Notes under the pieces: model-generated
The model's input: the letters and a program-made list of their open reading frames with translations, nothing else
What the model was told of the DNA's origin: nothing
The model's database searches: none
NCBI RefSeq assembly: GCF_017744435.1
Contig: NZ_JAGIBG010000036.1
Location: 51,805-106,314 of the forward strand
Reading direction: 5' to 3'
Source of the DNA: Pseudomonas sp.
Lineage (GTDB): Bacteria > Pseudomonadota > Gammaproteobacteria > Pseudomonadales > Pseudomonadaceae
DNA length: 54,510 bases
Translations under genes and position numbers: made by a program
Shown here: positions 44,259-54,510 of the stretch, one piece after another
Position numbering within the stretch: position 1 is the first letter of the stretch
How the letters are laid out: each line of letters opens with the position of its first letter

Positions 44259-45935
44259 TCAGTTCTGCTTGGCCATAGCTTCGCGCAGCAGCGCAGCCAT
44301 GGTGGTGTCGGCTGCCGCTTCCGGAGCGTTTTTCAGGCTCTGGATGGCTTCACGCTCTTCAGCGTCGTCTTTCGACTTGATCGACAGGCTGATGACGCGC
44401 GATTTGCGGTCAACGCTGATGATCTTGGCTTCGATCTCTTCGCCTTCCTTCAGGACGTTACGCGCGTCTTCAACGCGGTCACGGCTGATTTCGGAAGCTT
44501 TCAGAGTGGCTTCGATGTCGTCGGCCAGGGTGATGATGGCGCCTTTGGCGTCAACTTCTTTCACGATGCCCTTGACGATAGCGCCCTTGTCATTGACAGC
44601 AACGAAGTTGGAGAACGGATCGTCTTCCAGCTGCTTGATGCCCAGGGAGATGCGCTCGCGCTCTGGATCAACCGACAGGATGACGGTTTCCAGCTCGTCG
44701 CCCTTCTTGAAACGACGTACGGCTTCTTCGCCGGTTTCGTTCCAGGAGATGTCGGACAGGTGAACCAGGCCGTCGATGCCGCCGTCCAGACCGATGAAGA
44801 TACCGAAGTCGGTGATCGACTTGATGGTACCGGTGATCTTGTCACCCTTGTTGAACTGGCCGGAGAAGTCTTCCCATGGGTTGGACTTGCACTGCTTGAT
44901 GCCCAGGGAGATACGACGACGCTCTTCGTCGATGTCCAGAACCATGACTTCCACTTCGTCGCCAACCTGAACGACTTTCGACGGGTGGATGTTCTTGTTG
45001 GTCCAGTCCATTTCGGAAACGTGTACCAGACCTTCAACGCCTTCTTCCAGCTCAGCGAAGCAGCCGTAGTCGGTCAGGTTGGTAACGCGAGCCTGTACAC
45101 GAGTACCTTCTGGGTAACGTGCAGTGATAGCGACCCACGGATCTTCGCCCATCTGCTTCAGACCCAGGGAAACGCGGTTGCGCTCACGGTCGAACTTCAG
45201 AACGCGTACGTCGACTTCGTCGCCAACGTTAACGATTTCCGATGGGTGCTTGATGCGCTTCCAAGCCATGTCGGTGATGTGCAGCAGGCCGTCGATACCG
45301 CCCAGGTCCACGAATGCGCCGTAGTCGGTGAGGTTCTTGACGATACCTTTGACTTGCTGGCCTTCCTGCAGGGTTTCCAGCAGGGCTTCGCGCTCGGCGG
45401 AGTTCTCGGCTTCCAGCACGCTGCGACGGGAAACGACAACGTTGTTGCGCTTCTGGTCCAGCTTGATGACCTTGAATTCCAGCTCTTTGCCTTCCAGGTG
45501 GGTGGTGTCGCGCACTGGGCGGACATCAACCAGGGAGCCCGGCAGGAACGCACGGATGCCGTTAACGTCGACAGTGAAGCCGCCCTTAACCTTACCGTTG
45601 ATAACGCCCTTGACCACTTCTTCGGCGGCGAAAGCTGCTTCCAGAACAATCCAGCACTCGGCGCGCTTGGCTTTTTCACGGGACAGTTTGGTTTCGCCAA
45701 AGCCGTCTTCGACCGCGTCCAGCGCAACGTGAACTTCGTCACCGACCTTGATGGTCAGCTCGCCAGCTTCGTTGTAGAACTGCTCGAGCGGGATGACGCC
45801 CTCGGACTTCAGGCCAGCGTGTACGGTAACCCAGTCGCCGTCGATGTCGACAACGATACCGGAGATGATGGCACCCGGCTGAAGATTGAGGGTTTTCAGG
45901 CTTTCTTCAAAGAGTTCTGCAAAGCTTTCGCTCAT
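44259..45935 (-). CDS. rpsA: 30S ribosomal protein S1
   Basis: 558 residues with six S1 (OB-fold) domains; the repeated G-x-V-x-x-x-x-x-x-G-x-F/V-V pattern is clear (GIVVDIDGDWVTVHAG, GIVKNLTDYGAFVDLGGIDG, ARVTNLTDYGCFAELEEGVEG, GTIKSITDFGIFIGLDGGIDG). It brings mRNA to the ribosome. Start at the ATG at 45935 with AGGAA upstream; longer starts run into the leader, which rpsA uses for self-regulation in other bacteria. Confidence 0.97.
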   Translation of the reverse strand: MSESFAELFEESLKTLNLQPGAIISGIVVDIDGDWVTVHAGLKSEGVIPLEQFYNEAGELTIKVGDEVHVALDAVEDGFGETKLSREKAKRAECWIVLEAAFAAEEVVKGVINGKVKGGFTVDVNGIRAFLPGSLVDVRPVRDTTHLEGKELEFKVIKLDQKRNNVVVSRRSVLEAENSAEREALLETLQEGQQVKGIVKNLTDYGAFVDLGGIDGLLHITDMAWKRIKHPSEIVNVGDEVDVRVLKFDRERNRVSLGLKQMGEDPWVAITARYPEGTRVQARVTNLTDYGCFAELEEGVEGLVHVSEMDWTNKNIHPSKVVQVGDEVEVMVLDIDEERRRISLGIKQCKSNPWEDFSGQFNKGDKITGTIKSITDFGIFIGLDGGIDGLVHLSDISWNETGEEAVRRFKKGDELETVILSVDPERERISLGIKQLEDDPFSNFVAVNDKGAIVKGIVKEVDAKGAIITLADDIEATLKASEISRDRVEDARNVLKEGEEIEAKIISVDRKSRVISLSIKSKDDAEEREAIQSLKNAPEAAADTTMAALLREAMAKQN

Positions 45936-46059
45936 TTTAATTCCTGTAAATTCGGGCGAAACAGACGCCCCTCGCCACATTCCAGACAATGTGGGTTTGT
46001 TTTAAGTAAAGGAAAGCCGGCAGGACGTTGACTGGTGCCCCTGCCTGCTCTCCTGGCTA

Positions 46060-46746
46060 TCAGACCAAGTCGCGCTGGGCGAGCTCGCTCCTGATACGTT
46101 GCAGCACCTGCTCGATGGACAACTCGGTAGAATCCAGCTGAATGGCATCGGCCGCTGGTTTCAGCGGGGCCACTGCACGCTGGGTGTCACGTTCATCACG
46201 CGCACGAATCTCATCTAGCAGACTCGACAGACTAACATCTTCACCCTTGCCCTTCAACTGCAGGTAGCGGCGACGGGCGCGCTCCTCGGCACTGGCGGTG
46301 AGGAAGACTTTCAACGGCGCGTCCGGGAACACCACGGTGCCCATGTCGCGACCGTCTGCGATCAGGCCCGGCATTTCGCGGAACGCCCGCTGGCGCTCCA
46401 GCAGCGCATCACGCACCGCTGGCAGCGAGGCGACCATCGAAGCACCGGCACCGACGGTTTCAGTACGGATGACCTGGCTGACGTCCTCACCTTCGAGGAT
46501 GGTCTGTTGAAGCTTACCGGGCTGGGCGGCGATGAACTGCACATCCAGATGGGCGGCAAGCTTGGTCAGCAGCTCCTCGTTGGTCAGGTCGACGCCGTGA
46601 TTGCTGGCGTTGAAGGCCAGCAAACGGTAGAGCGCGCCAGAATCCAGCAGATGCCAGCCGAGCTCGCGGGCCAGCAACCCGGCGACCGTACCTTTACCGG
46701 AGCCGCTTGGGCCGTCGATGGTGATGACCGGTGCCTGGCTATTCAC
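46060..46746 (-). CDS. cmk: Cytidylate kinase
   Basis: 228 residues. P-loop DGPSGSGKGTVAGLLA near residues 10-25; RDMGTVVFPDAPLKVFLTASAEERARRRY is the usual NMP-binding and lid region. Phosphorylates CMP and dCMP. Starts at a GTG (46746) overlapping the stop of the tyrA-aroA gene by four bases; earlier in-frame starts would lie in the upstream gene. Confidence 0.95.
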   Translation of the reverse strand: MNSQAPVITIDGPSGSGKGTVAGLLARELGWHLLDSGALYRLLAFNASNHGVDLTNEELLTKLAAHLDVQFIAAQPGKLQQTILEGEDVSQVIRTETVGAGASMVASLPAVRDALLERQRAFREMPGLIADGRDMGTVVFPDAPLKVFLTASAEERARRRYLQLKGKGEDVSLSSLLDEIRARDERDTQRAVAPLKPAADAIQLDSTELSIEQVLQRIRSELAQRDLV

Positions 46747-48983
46747 GCTTTGCCCTCTTCGGCGACGCGGATACCGACATCGGCGCACAGCTTGAGGAAG
46801 TTCGGGAACGACGTGGCGACGTTGGCGCAGTCATGGATGCGAATCGGCGCACTGGCACGCAGCGAAGCAACGCTGAAGGCCATGGCGATACGGTGGTCAC
46901 CGTGACCGTGCACTTCGCCACCGCCGAGCTGGCCGCCATCGATGATGATGCCATCCGGGGTCGGCTCGCATTTGATACCCAAGGTGATCAGGCCGTCGGC
47001 CATGACCTGGATGCGGTCGGATTCCTTCACCCGCAGCTCTTCGGCGCCACGCAGCACGGTACGCCCTTCGGCGCAGGCAGCGGCCACGAACAACACCGGG
47101 AATTCATCGATCGCCAGCGGCACCAGCTCTTCAGGGATGTCGATACCCTTGAGCTTGGCACCCCGTACGCGCAGGTCGGCCACTGGCTCGCCACCGACTT
47201 CACGCTGGTTTTCCAGGGTGATGTCGCCGCCCATCAGGCGCAGGATGTCGATAACGCCGGTACGGGTCGGATTGATGCCGACGTGCTCGAGCACCAGCTC
47301 GGAGCCTTCGGCGATCGAGGCGGCCACCAGGAAGAAGGCTGCAGACGAGATGTCTGCTGGCACTTCGATACGGGTGGCGGTGAGCTTGCCACCGGACTGC
47401 AACGAGGCAACCGGGCCGTTGCTTTCGACCGAGTAGCCGAAGCCGCGCAGCATGCGCTCGGTGTGGTCACGGGTCGGTGCTGGCTCGGTGACAGTGGTCT
47501 TGCCTTCGGCGTACAGGCCCGCCAGCAGCAGGCAGGATTTGACCTGGGCACTGGCCATCGGCAGCGTGTAGGTCAGCGCTTTCAGCTTGCTGCCACCGCG
47601 GATGGTCAGCGGCGGACGGCCGTCCGGCCCTGTCTCGACCACGGCGCCCATTTCACGCAGCGGGTTGGCCACGCGGTTCATCGGGCGCTTGGACAGCGAG
47701 GCGTCGCCAGTCATGGTGACATCGAACGGCTGACCGGCCAGCAGGCCGGAGAGCAGGCGCATCGAAGTGCCGGAGTTGCCGACGTACAGTGGGCCGGGTG
47801 GCGGCTTGAGGCCATGCAGGCCGACGCCATGGATGGTCACGCGGCCGTGGTTCGGGCCTTCGATGACCACACCCATGTCACGGAATGCCTGCAGGGTCGC
47901 CAGGGCGTCCTCGCCCTCGAGGAAACCTTCGACTTCGGTCGTGCCTTCGGCCAGCGAGCCGAGCATGATCGAACGGTGGGAAATCGACTTGTCGCCCGGT
48001 ACGCGGATTCGCCCGGTCAGGCGGCCACCCGGTTGGGCCAGGAAAATCAGATCGTTGGCGTTCATAGCGTCCACATAGGCCCGGCGGGCCAGGATTTTAC
48101 TGAAATGCTCGCGGGCAACGCGTGCACGGGTGAAAACACCCAGCAGCTGGTGCCCGTCCCCAGCATCAACCGCGTCGCGCAAGGCGTCGAGGTCGCTGCG
48201 AAATGTGTCCAGGGTGCGCAGGACAGCCTCGCGGTTGGCGAGGAAGATGTCGTGCCACATGGTCGGGTCGCTACCGGCGATTCGCGTGAAATCGCGGAAA
48301 CCTCCCGCAGCGTACCGGAAGATGTCGAGGTTTTCATTGCGCTTGGCAAGCGAATCGACCAGGCCAAAGGCCAGCAGGTGCGGCAAGTGACTGGTGGCAG
48401 CCAGCACTTCGTCGTGGCGCTCCACCGGCATGTGCTCGACATCGGCATCCAGCGCGCGCCACAGGCGATCGACCAGGGCCAGGGCGGCCGGATCGGTCTC
48501 TTCCAGCGGCGTGAGAATAACCTTGTGCCGGCGGAACAGGGTGGCGTTGGAGGCCTCCACCCCGCTCTGCTCGGAACCGGCGATCGGATGGCCAGGCACA
48601 AAGCGTGGCAGGCGCTCGCCGAAGACGGCACGCGCCTCACGCACGACATTGCCCTTGGCGCTGCCGACGTCAGTGATCACGGCATTGCCGAGCCCAAGTT
48701 GAGCCAGGCGAGCCAGGACCTTTTCCATGGCCAGAATCGGCACAGCGAGCTGAATGACATCGGCGCCGACGCAGGCGGCAGCGAGGTCTTCTTCGCAACG
48801 ATCGACCACGCCCAGCTCGACAGCCAGCTTGCGCGACGGGGCATCCAGATCGACGCCGACCACTTCGCGGCACAGGCCGCTTTCACGCAGGCCCTTGGCA
48901 AAGGAGCCACCGATCAGGCCGAGGCCGACCACGACCAGGCGATTGATGATTGGCGCGGGTTTGGTTTTTGCTGCATTTACCAC
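46743..48983 (-). CDS. aroA: Fused prephenate dehydrogenase / EPSP synthase
   Basis: 746 residues from a GTG. The N-terminal part (about 1-300) is a TyrA-type dehydrogenase: VVVGLGLIGGSFAKGLRE for NAD binding and FVPGHPIAGSEQSGVEA. The C-terminal part (about 305-746) is 5-enolpyruvylshikimate-3-phosphate synthase: RVPGDKSISHRSIMLGSLA, GNSGTSMRLLSGLLA, RPMNRVANPLREMGA, ELRVKESDRI and HGDHRIAMAF. It thus joins a shikimate step to the tyrosine branch. The fusion is normal in Pseudomonas. A REP-bearing gap separates it from pheA. Confidence 0.95.
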   Translation of the reverse strand: MVNAAKTKPAPIINRLVVVGLGLIGGSFAKGLRESGLCREVVGVDLDAPSRKLAVELGVVDRCEEDLAAACVGADVIQLAVPILAMEKVLARLAQLGLGNAVITDVGSAKGNVVREARAVFGERLPRFVPGHPIAGSEQSGVEASNATLFRRHKVILTPLEETDPAALALVDRLWRALDADVEHMPVERHDEVLAATSHLPHLLAFGLVDSLAKRNENLDIFRYAAGGFRDFTRIAGSDPTMWHDIFLANREAVLRTLDTFRSDLDALRDAVDAGDGHQLLGVFTRARVAREHFSKILARRAYVDAMNANDLIFLAQPGGRLTGRIRVPGDKSISHRSIMLGSLAEGTTEVEGFLEGEDALATLQAFRDMGVVIEGPNHGRVTIHGVGLHGLKPPPGPLYVGNSGTSMRLLSGLLAGQPFDVTMTGDASLSKRPMNRVANPLREMGAVVETGPDGRPPLTIRGGSKLKALTYTLPMASAQVKSCLLLAGLYAEGKTTVTEPAPTRDHTERMLRGFGYSVESNGPVASLQSGGKLTATRIEVPADISSAAFFLVAASIAEGSELVLEHVGINPTRTGVIDILRLMGGDITLENQREVGGEPVADLRVRGAKLKGIDIPEELVPLAIDEFPVLFVAAACAEGRTVLRGAEELRVKESDRIQVMADGLITLGIKCEPTPDGIIIDGGQLGGGEVHGHGDHRIAMAFSVASLRASAPIRIHDCANVATSFPNFLKLCADVGIRVAEEGKA

Positions 48984-49030
48984 TGGTGCGAACCCTGTTC
49001 AGAAATCTAGGCAGCCTGTAAGACCGCAGG

Positions 49031-49075
49031 GGCCTGCTTTGCAGGCCATCGCCGGCAAGCGCGGCCCCCACAGGG
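49031..49075. repeat. REP-like element between pheA and tyrA-aroA
   Basis: GGCCTGCTTTGCAGGCC is a small palindrome (49031-49047) that runs into ATCGCCGGCAAGCGCGGCCC and CCACAGG, the P. putida-type REP core. It fills the gap where many other Pseudomonas species carry a second hisC gene. Confidence 0.6.
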
Positions 49076-49104
49076 GGCGCGAATCGGCCCCCGACAATCT
49101 CAAA

Positions 49105-50199
49105 TCAAAGCACTGCCTTTGGATAGGAACCCAGCACCTTCAGCGCCACGGCCTCCTGGCTGATCTTCTCCAGCACCGCCTTGATCAGCGGGTCGCGGTG
49201 GTGGCCGACGAAGTCGATGAAGAACACGTAGGTCCACTTGCCGCTGCGCGACGGACGGGTTTCGATACGGGTCAGGTCGATGCCGTTCTCGTGGAACGGC
49301 ACCAGCAGCTCGTGCAGCGCACCGGGCTTGTTGCTCATCGAGACGATGATCGAGGTCTTGTCGTCGCCGGTCGGCGGCACTTCCTGCTGGCCGATCATCA
49401 GGAAGCGCGTGGAGTTGTCCGGGCGGTCTTCGATCTTCTCGGCCAGGCGAGTCAGGCCATACAGGTTGGCCGCCATGTCGCCGGCGATCGCCGCCGAGTT
49501 CCACTCGCCCTTGACCCGCTTGGCCGCCTCGGCGTTGCTCGAAACGGCAACGCGCTCGACGTTCGGGTAATGCGCGTCCAGCCACTTGCGGCACTGGGCC
49601 AGCGACTGGGCGTGGGAGTAGATGCGGGTGATGCTGTTGGTCTTGGTGTTCTCGCCCACCAGCAGGTGATGGTGAATGCGCAGCTCGACTTCACCGCAGA
49701 TCACCATGTCGTGCTCGAGGAAGCTGTCCAGGGTGTGGCTGACCGCACCCTCGGTGGAGTTTTCCACCGGCACCACGCCGAAGTTGACGGCACCGGCCGC
49801 CACTTCGCGGAACACTTCGTCGATGGCCGCCATCGGGCGGCTGACCACGGCGTGGCCGAAGTGTTTCATGGCCGCAGCCTGGGTGAAGGTGCCTTCAGGG
49901 CCGAGGTAGGCGACCTTGAGCGGCTCTTCCAGGGCCAGGCAGGACGACATGATTTCGCGGAACAGCCGCGCCATCTCTTCGTTGCCCAGCGGGCCCTTGT
50001 TGCGCTCCATCACGCGCTTGAGCACGGCGGCTTCGCGCTCGGGGCGGTAGAAGACCGGCTTTTCGCCTTCGGCCAGGGAGGCAGTCTTGACCCGCGCCAC
50101 TTCTTCGGCGCAGCGGGCGCGATCGCTGATCAGCTCGAGGATTTTCTCGTCGAGGCTGTCGATGCGAACGCGCAGGGCTTTGAGTTCCTGCTCGGACAT
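49105..50199 (-). CDS. pheA: Bifunctional chorismate mutase / prephenate dehydratase
   Basis: 364 residues. AroQ chorismate mutase at 1-90 (LRVRIDSLDEKILELISDRA), prephenate dehydratase in the middle (VAYLGPEGTFTQAAAMKHFG, VVPVENSTEGAV with the active threonine region, STRFLMIG) and a C-terminal ACT domain (SMSNKPGALHELLVPFHENG, with ETRPSRSGKWTYVFFID), which binds phenylalanine for feedback control. Its ATG lies in the serC stop (TGATG). Confidence 0.96.
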   Translation of the reverse strand: MSEQELKALRVRIDSLDEKILELISDRARCAEEVARVKTASLAEGEKPVFYRPEREAAVLKRVMERNKGPLGNEEMARLFREIMSSCLALEEPLKVAYLGPEGTFTQAAAMKHFGHAVVSRPMAAIDEVFREVAAGAVNFGVVPVENSTEGAVSHTLDSFLEHDMVICGEVELRIHHHLLVGENTKTNSITRIYSHAQSLAQCRKWLDAHYPNVERVAVSSNAEAAKRVKGEWNSAAIAGDMAANLYGLTRLAEKIEDRPDNSTRFLMIGQQEVPPTGDDKTSIIVSMSNKPGALHELLVPFHENGIDLTRIETRPSRSGKWTYVFFIDFVGHHRDPLIKAVLEKISQEAVALKVLGSYPKAVL

Positions 50200-51284
50200 C
50201 AGCCGTGCTCCTTCTCGAATTCGGCCATGTAGGCCACCAGGCCTTCAACGGCCTCCAGGCCCAGGGCGTTGTAGATCGAGGCGCGCATGCCGCCGACCGA
50301 GCGGTGGCCCTTGAGGTTGAGCAGGCCACGGGCGTCGGCGCCGGCCAGGAAGGCCTTGTCCAGGCGCTCGTCAGCCAGGCGGAACGGCACGTTCATCCAC
50401 GAACGGGCGTTGTGGGCGATCGGGTTGGTGTAGAACTCGCTGGCGTCGATGAAACCGTACAGGCGGTCCTTCTTGGCGCGGTTGCGCTGCTCCATGGCCT
50501 CGACGCCACCCTGCTCCTTGAGCCACTCGAACACCAGGCCCGAGAGGTACCAGGAGTAGGTGGCCGGGGTGTTGTACATCGAGCCGTTGTCAGCCGCGAC
50601 CTTGTAGTCGAGCATGGTCGGGCAGCTGCTGCGGGCGCGGCCGATCAGGTCTTCACGAACGATAACCACCACCAGGCCGCTCGGGCCGATGTTCTTCTGC
50701 GCACCGGCGTAGATCATGCCGTACTGCGAGACGTCGATCGGGCGCGAGAGAATGTCGGAAGACATGTCGACCACCAGCGGGACGTCACCGGTTTCGGGAA
50801 CCCAGTCGAACTGCAGACCACCGATGGTCTCGTTGGACGCATAGTGGACGTAGGCAGCGTTCTTGGTCAGCTTCCACTCGTTCTGGCCAGGGATGGCCAG
50901 GTAATCGTAGGGCTTGGCGCTGGCGGCGACGTTGACGGTGCCGAAGCGACGCGCTTCCTCAATGGCCTTTTTCGACCAGATACCGGTTTCGACGTAGTCG
51001 GCAGTGCCGTTTTCCGGCAGCAGGTTCAGCGGAATTTCGGCGAACTGCTGGCTGGCACCGCCCTGCAGGAACAGGACCTTGTAGTTGGAGGGGACGGACA
51101 GCAGGTCACGCAGGTCCTGCTCGGCCTTTTCGGCGATGGCCACGTAGTCATCGCTGCGATGGCTCATCTCCATCACCGACAAGCCCTTGCCGTTCCAGTC
51201 CAGCATCTCGGCCTGGGCACGCTGCAATACAGCGTCAGGAAGCGCGGCAGGGCCTGCGCAGAAGTTAAAGGCTCGTTTGCTCAC
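50199..51284 (-). CDS. serC: Phosphoserine aminotransferase
   Basis: 361 residues, class V PLP enzyme for serine and pyridoxal-phosphate synthesis: FNFCAGPAALPDAVLQ, EMSHRSDDYVAIAE, FLQGGASQQFAEIPLNL and the PLP lysine in YAGAQKNIGPSG. I start at the GTG at 51284 (V-S-K-R-A-F), where the family starts; a TTG ten codons up lies in the hairpin after gyrA. Confidence 0.96.
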   Translation of the reverse strand: MSKRAFNFCAGPAALPDAVLQRAQAEMLDWNGKGLSVMEMSHRSDDYVAIAEKAEQDLRDLLSVPSNYKVLFLQGGASQQFAEIPLNLLPENGTADYVETGIWSKKAIEEARRFGTVNVAASAKPYDYLAIPGQNEWKLTKNAAYVHYASNETIGGLQFDWVPETGDVPLVVDMSSDILSRPIDVSQYGMIYAGAQKNIGPSGLVVVIVREDLIGRARSSCPTMLDYKVAADNGSMYNTPATYSWYLSGLVFEWLKEQGGVEAMEQRNRAKKDRLYGFIDASEFYTNPIAHNARSWMNVPFRLADERLDKAFLAGADARGLLNLKGHRSVGGMRASIYNALGLEAVEGLVAYMAEFEKEHG

Positions 51285-51315
51285 ATCCACTCTCGCTCTG
51301 CTCTTATCAGTCAAA

Positions 51316-51337
51316 CGGGGCGACCTTGGTCGCCCCG
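51316..51337 (-). terminator. Hairpin between gyrA and serC
   Basis: A 10-bp stem CGGGGCGACC / GGTCGCCCCG with a two-base loop 18 bases after the gyrA stop. On the leftward strand it is followed by GTTTGACTG, so the U-run is short; it may only partly stop transcription and let serC be read through from gyrA. Confidence 0.65.
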
Positions 51338-51354
51338 CTCGGGTTTACGCTTGC

Positions 51355-54117
<2,763 letters not shown>

Positions 54118-54288
54118 GAGAAGCCTGATTCCTTTTTCTGGTGAAACTTCGCAGCTCCATCAAGGGCCGAACGAAGCTCGCCGCCGCAGCGCATAGGGGT
54201 GCGACGACTTACGACAAATCAATGAGTTGTTGCATGGATCTGCGCAATGAAGGCCGCCTTCGTGGGCGGTCTTGGAAACTGCCGGATG
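54118..54288. promoter_or_regulatory. gyrA upstream region
   Basis: 171 bases with the gyrA ribosome binding region (AGGAATCAGG about 10-20 bases before the ATG) and presumably its promoter. I see no clear -35/-10 pair. No gene on either strand. Confidence 0.5.
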
Positions 54289-54510
54289 TTATCACAAAGG
54301 CGGGGCGGTGGGGAGATCTGTACAGGCGTTGCGCGGTCTATGTGGGAGCGGCCTTGTGTCGCGAAAGGGCTGCGCAGCAGCCCCGGCGACTCTTGCTTCC
54401 TTGCTGGAATCCCGGGGGCCGCTGCGCGGCCCTTTCGCGACACAAGGCCGCTCCCACATAGACCGCGCAACGCCTGTACAGATCTCCCCACCGCCCCGCC
54501 TTTGTGATAA
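54289..54510. repeat. Long fold-back inverted repeat with REP core at the window end
   Basis: Arms 54289-54384 and 54415-54510 are inverted copies: the outer 82 bases match perfectly (54289-54370 against 54429-54510), then two mismatches in the next 14. The spacer is 30 bases. The inner part contains P. putida-type REP sequence (TGTGGGAGCGGCCTTGTGTC), but the outer 45 bases (from TTATCACAAAGGCGGGGCGG) are not REP. It may be a genuine REPIN with flanks or an assembly/fold-back artefact. Confidence 0.9.

Noticed and set aside
46731..49010. Long + strand open frame opposite tyrA-aroA
   Set aside because: Antisense shadow; no family features, while the minus strand encodes the full fused enzyme.
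54219..54507. Open frames on both strands in the terminal fold-back
   Set aside because: They run through the inverted REP repeat, so they are mirror images of each other and not genes.

Overview
The window is chromosomal DNA of a Pseudomonas, most likely of the P. putida group. The order gyrA-serC-pheA-(tyrA-aroA)-cmk-rpsA-ihfB-lapA, followed by wzz and an O-antigen locus and then pyrF/comEA on the far side, is the usual Pseudomonas setting of the B-band O-antigen locus. The intergenic repeats look like P. putida-type REP elements, and codon use outside the O-antigen block is GC-rich.

Layout. Positions 1-10854 hold ordinary chromosomal genes: an almost complete chemoreceptor, a MocR-type regulator divergent from an MFS transporter, two small LPS/glycan-type genes, an SDR, a quinone-oxidoreductase-like MDR, a kdsA with a strong terminator, pyrF and a small membrane protein. 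After comEA, rmlBA (leftward) is divergent from a tightly coupled rightward cluster at 13788-20403: GT-C membrane transferase, GtrB-like GT2, LpxD-like acyltransferase, unknown 207-aa protein, acyl carrier protein, GtrA, a methyltransferase fragment, and wecE. Positions 20520-41654 are the leftward wzz/wbp/wbj O-antigen locus. From 41880 to 54117 the leftward housekeeping block runs from a beta-CASP hydrolase to gyrA. The last 220 bases form a near-perfect fold-back.

How the genes work together. WbpA, WbpB, WbpE and WbpD should make UDP-2,3-diacetamido-2,3-dideoxy-glucuronic acid, and WbpG/HisH/HisF should amidate it. WbjB, WbjC and WbjD make UDP-L-FucNAc. WbpM plus a C4-reductase make UDP-D-FucNAc or UDP-D-QuiNAc, which WbpL loads on undecaprenyl phosphate. 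Two further glycosyltransferases, a flippase, an O-acetyltransferase-like protein and Wzz are present, which fits a three-sugar repeat. The wbpC-type acetyltransferase is an eroded in-frame deletion derivative, and the only Wzy-like polymerase candidate is a 194-aa fragment.

The most unusual part is 11477-20403. RmlA, RmlB and WecE should make dTDP-4-amino-4,6-dideoxygalactose (dTDP-Fuc4N). Next to them lie an LpxD-type N-acyltransferase with its own acyl carrier protein and a three-part GtrA/GtrB/GT-C membrane transfer system. I read this as a machine that attaches an N-acylated Fuc4N to a cell-surface glycan through an undecaprenyl-linked intermediate. The gtrB-like gene carries a run of nine G, so it may be phase variable.
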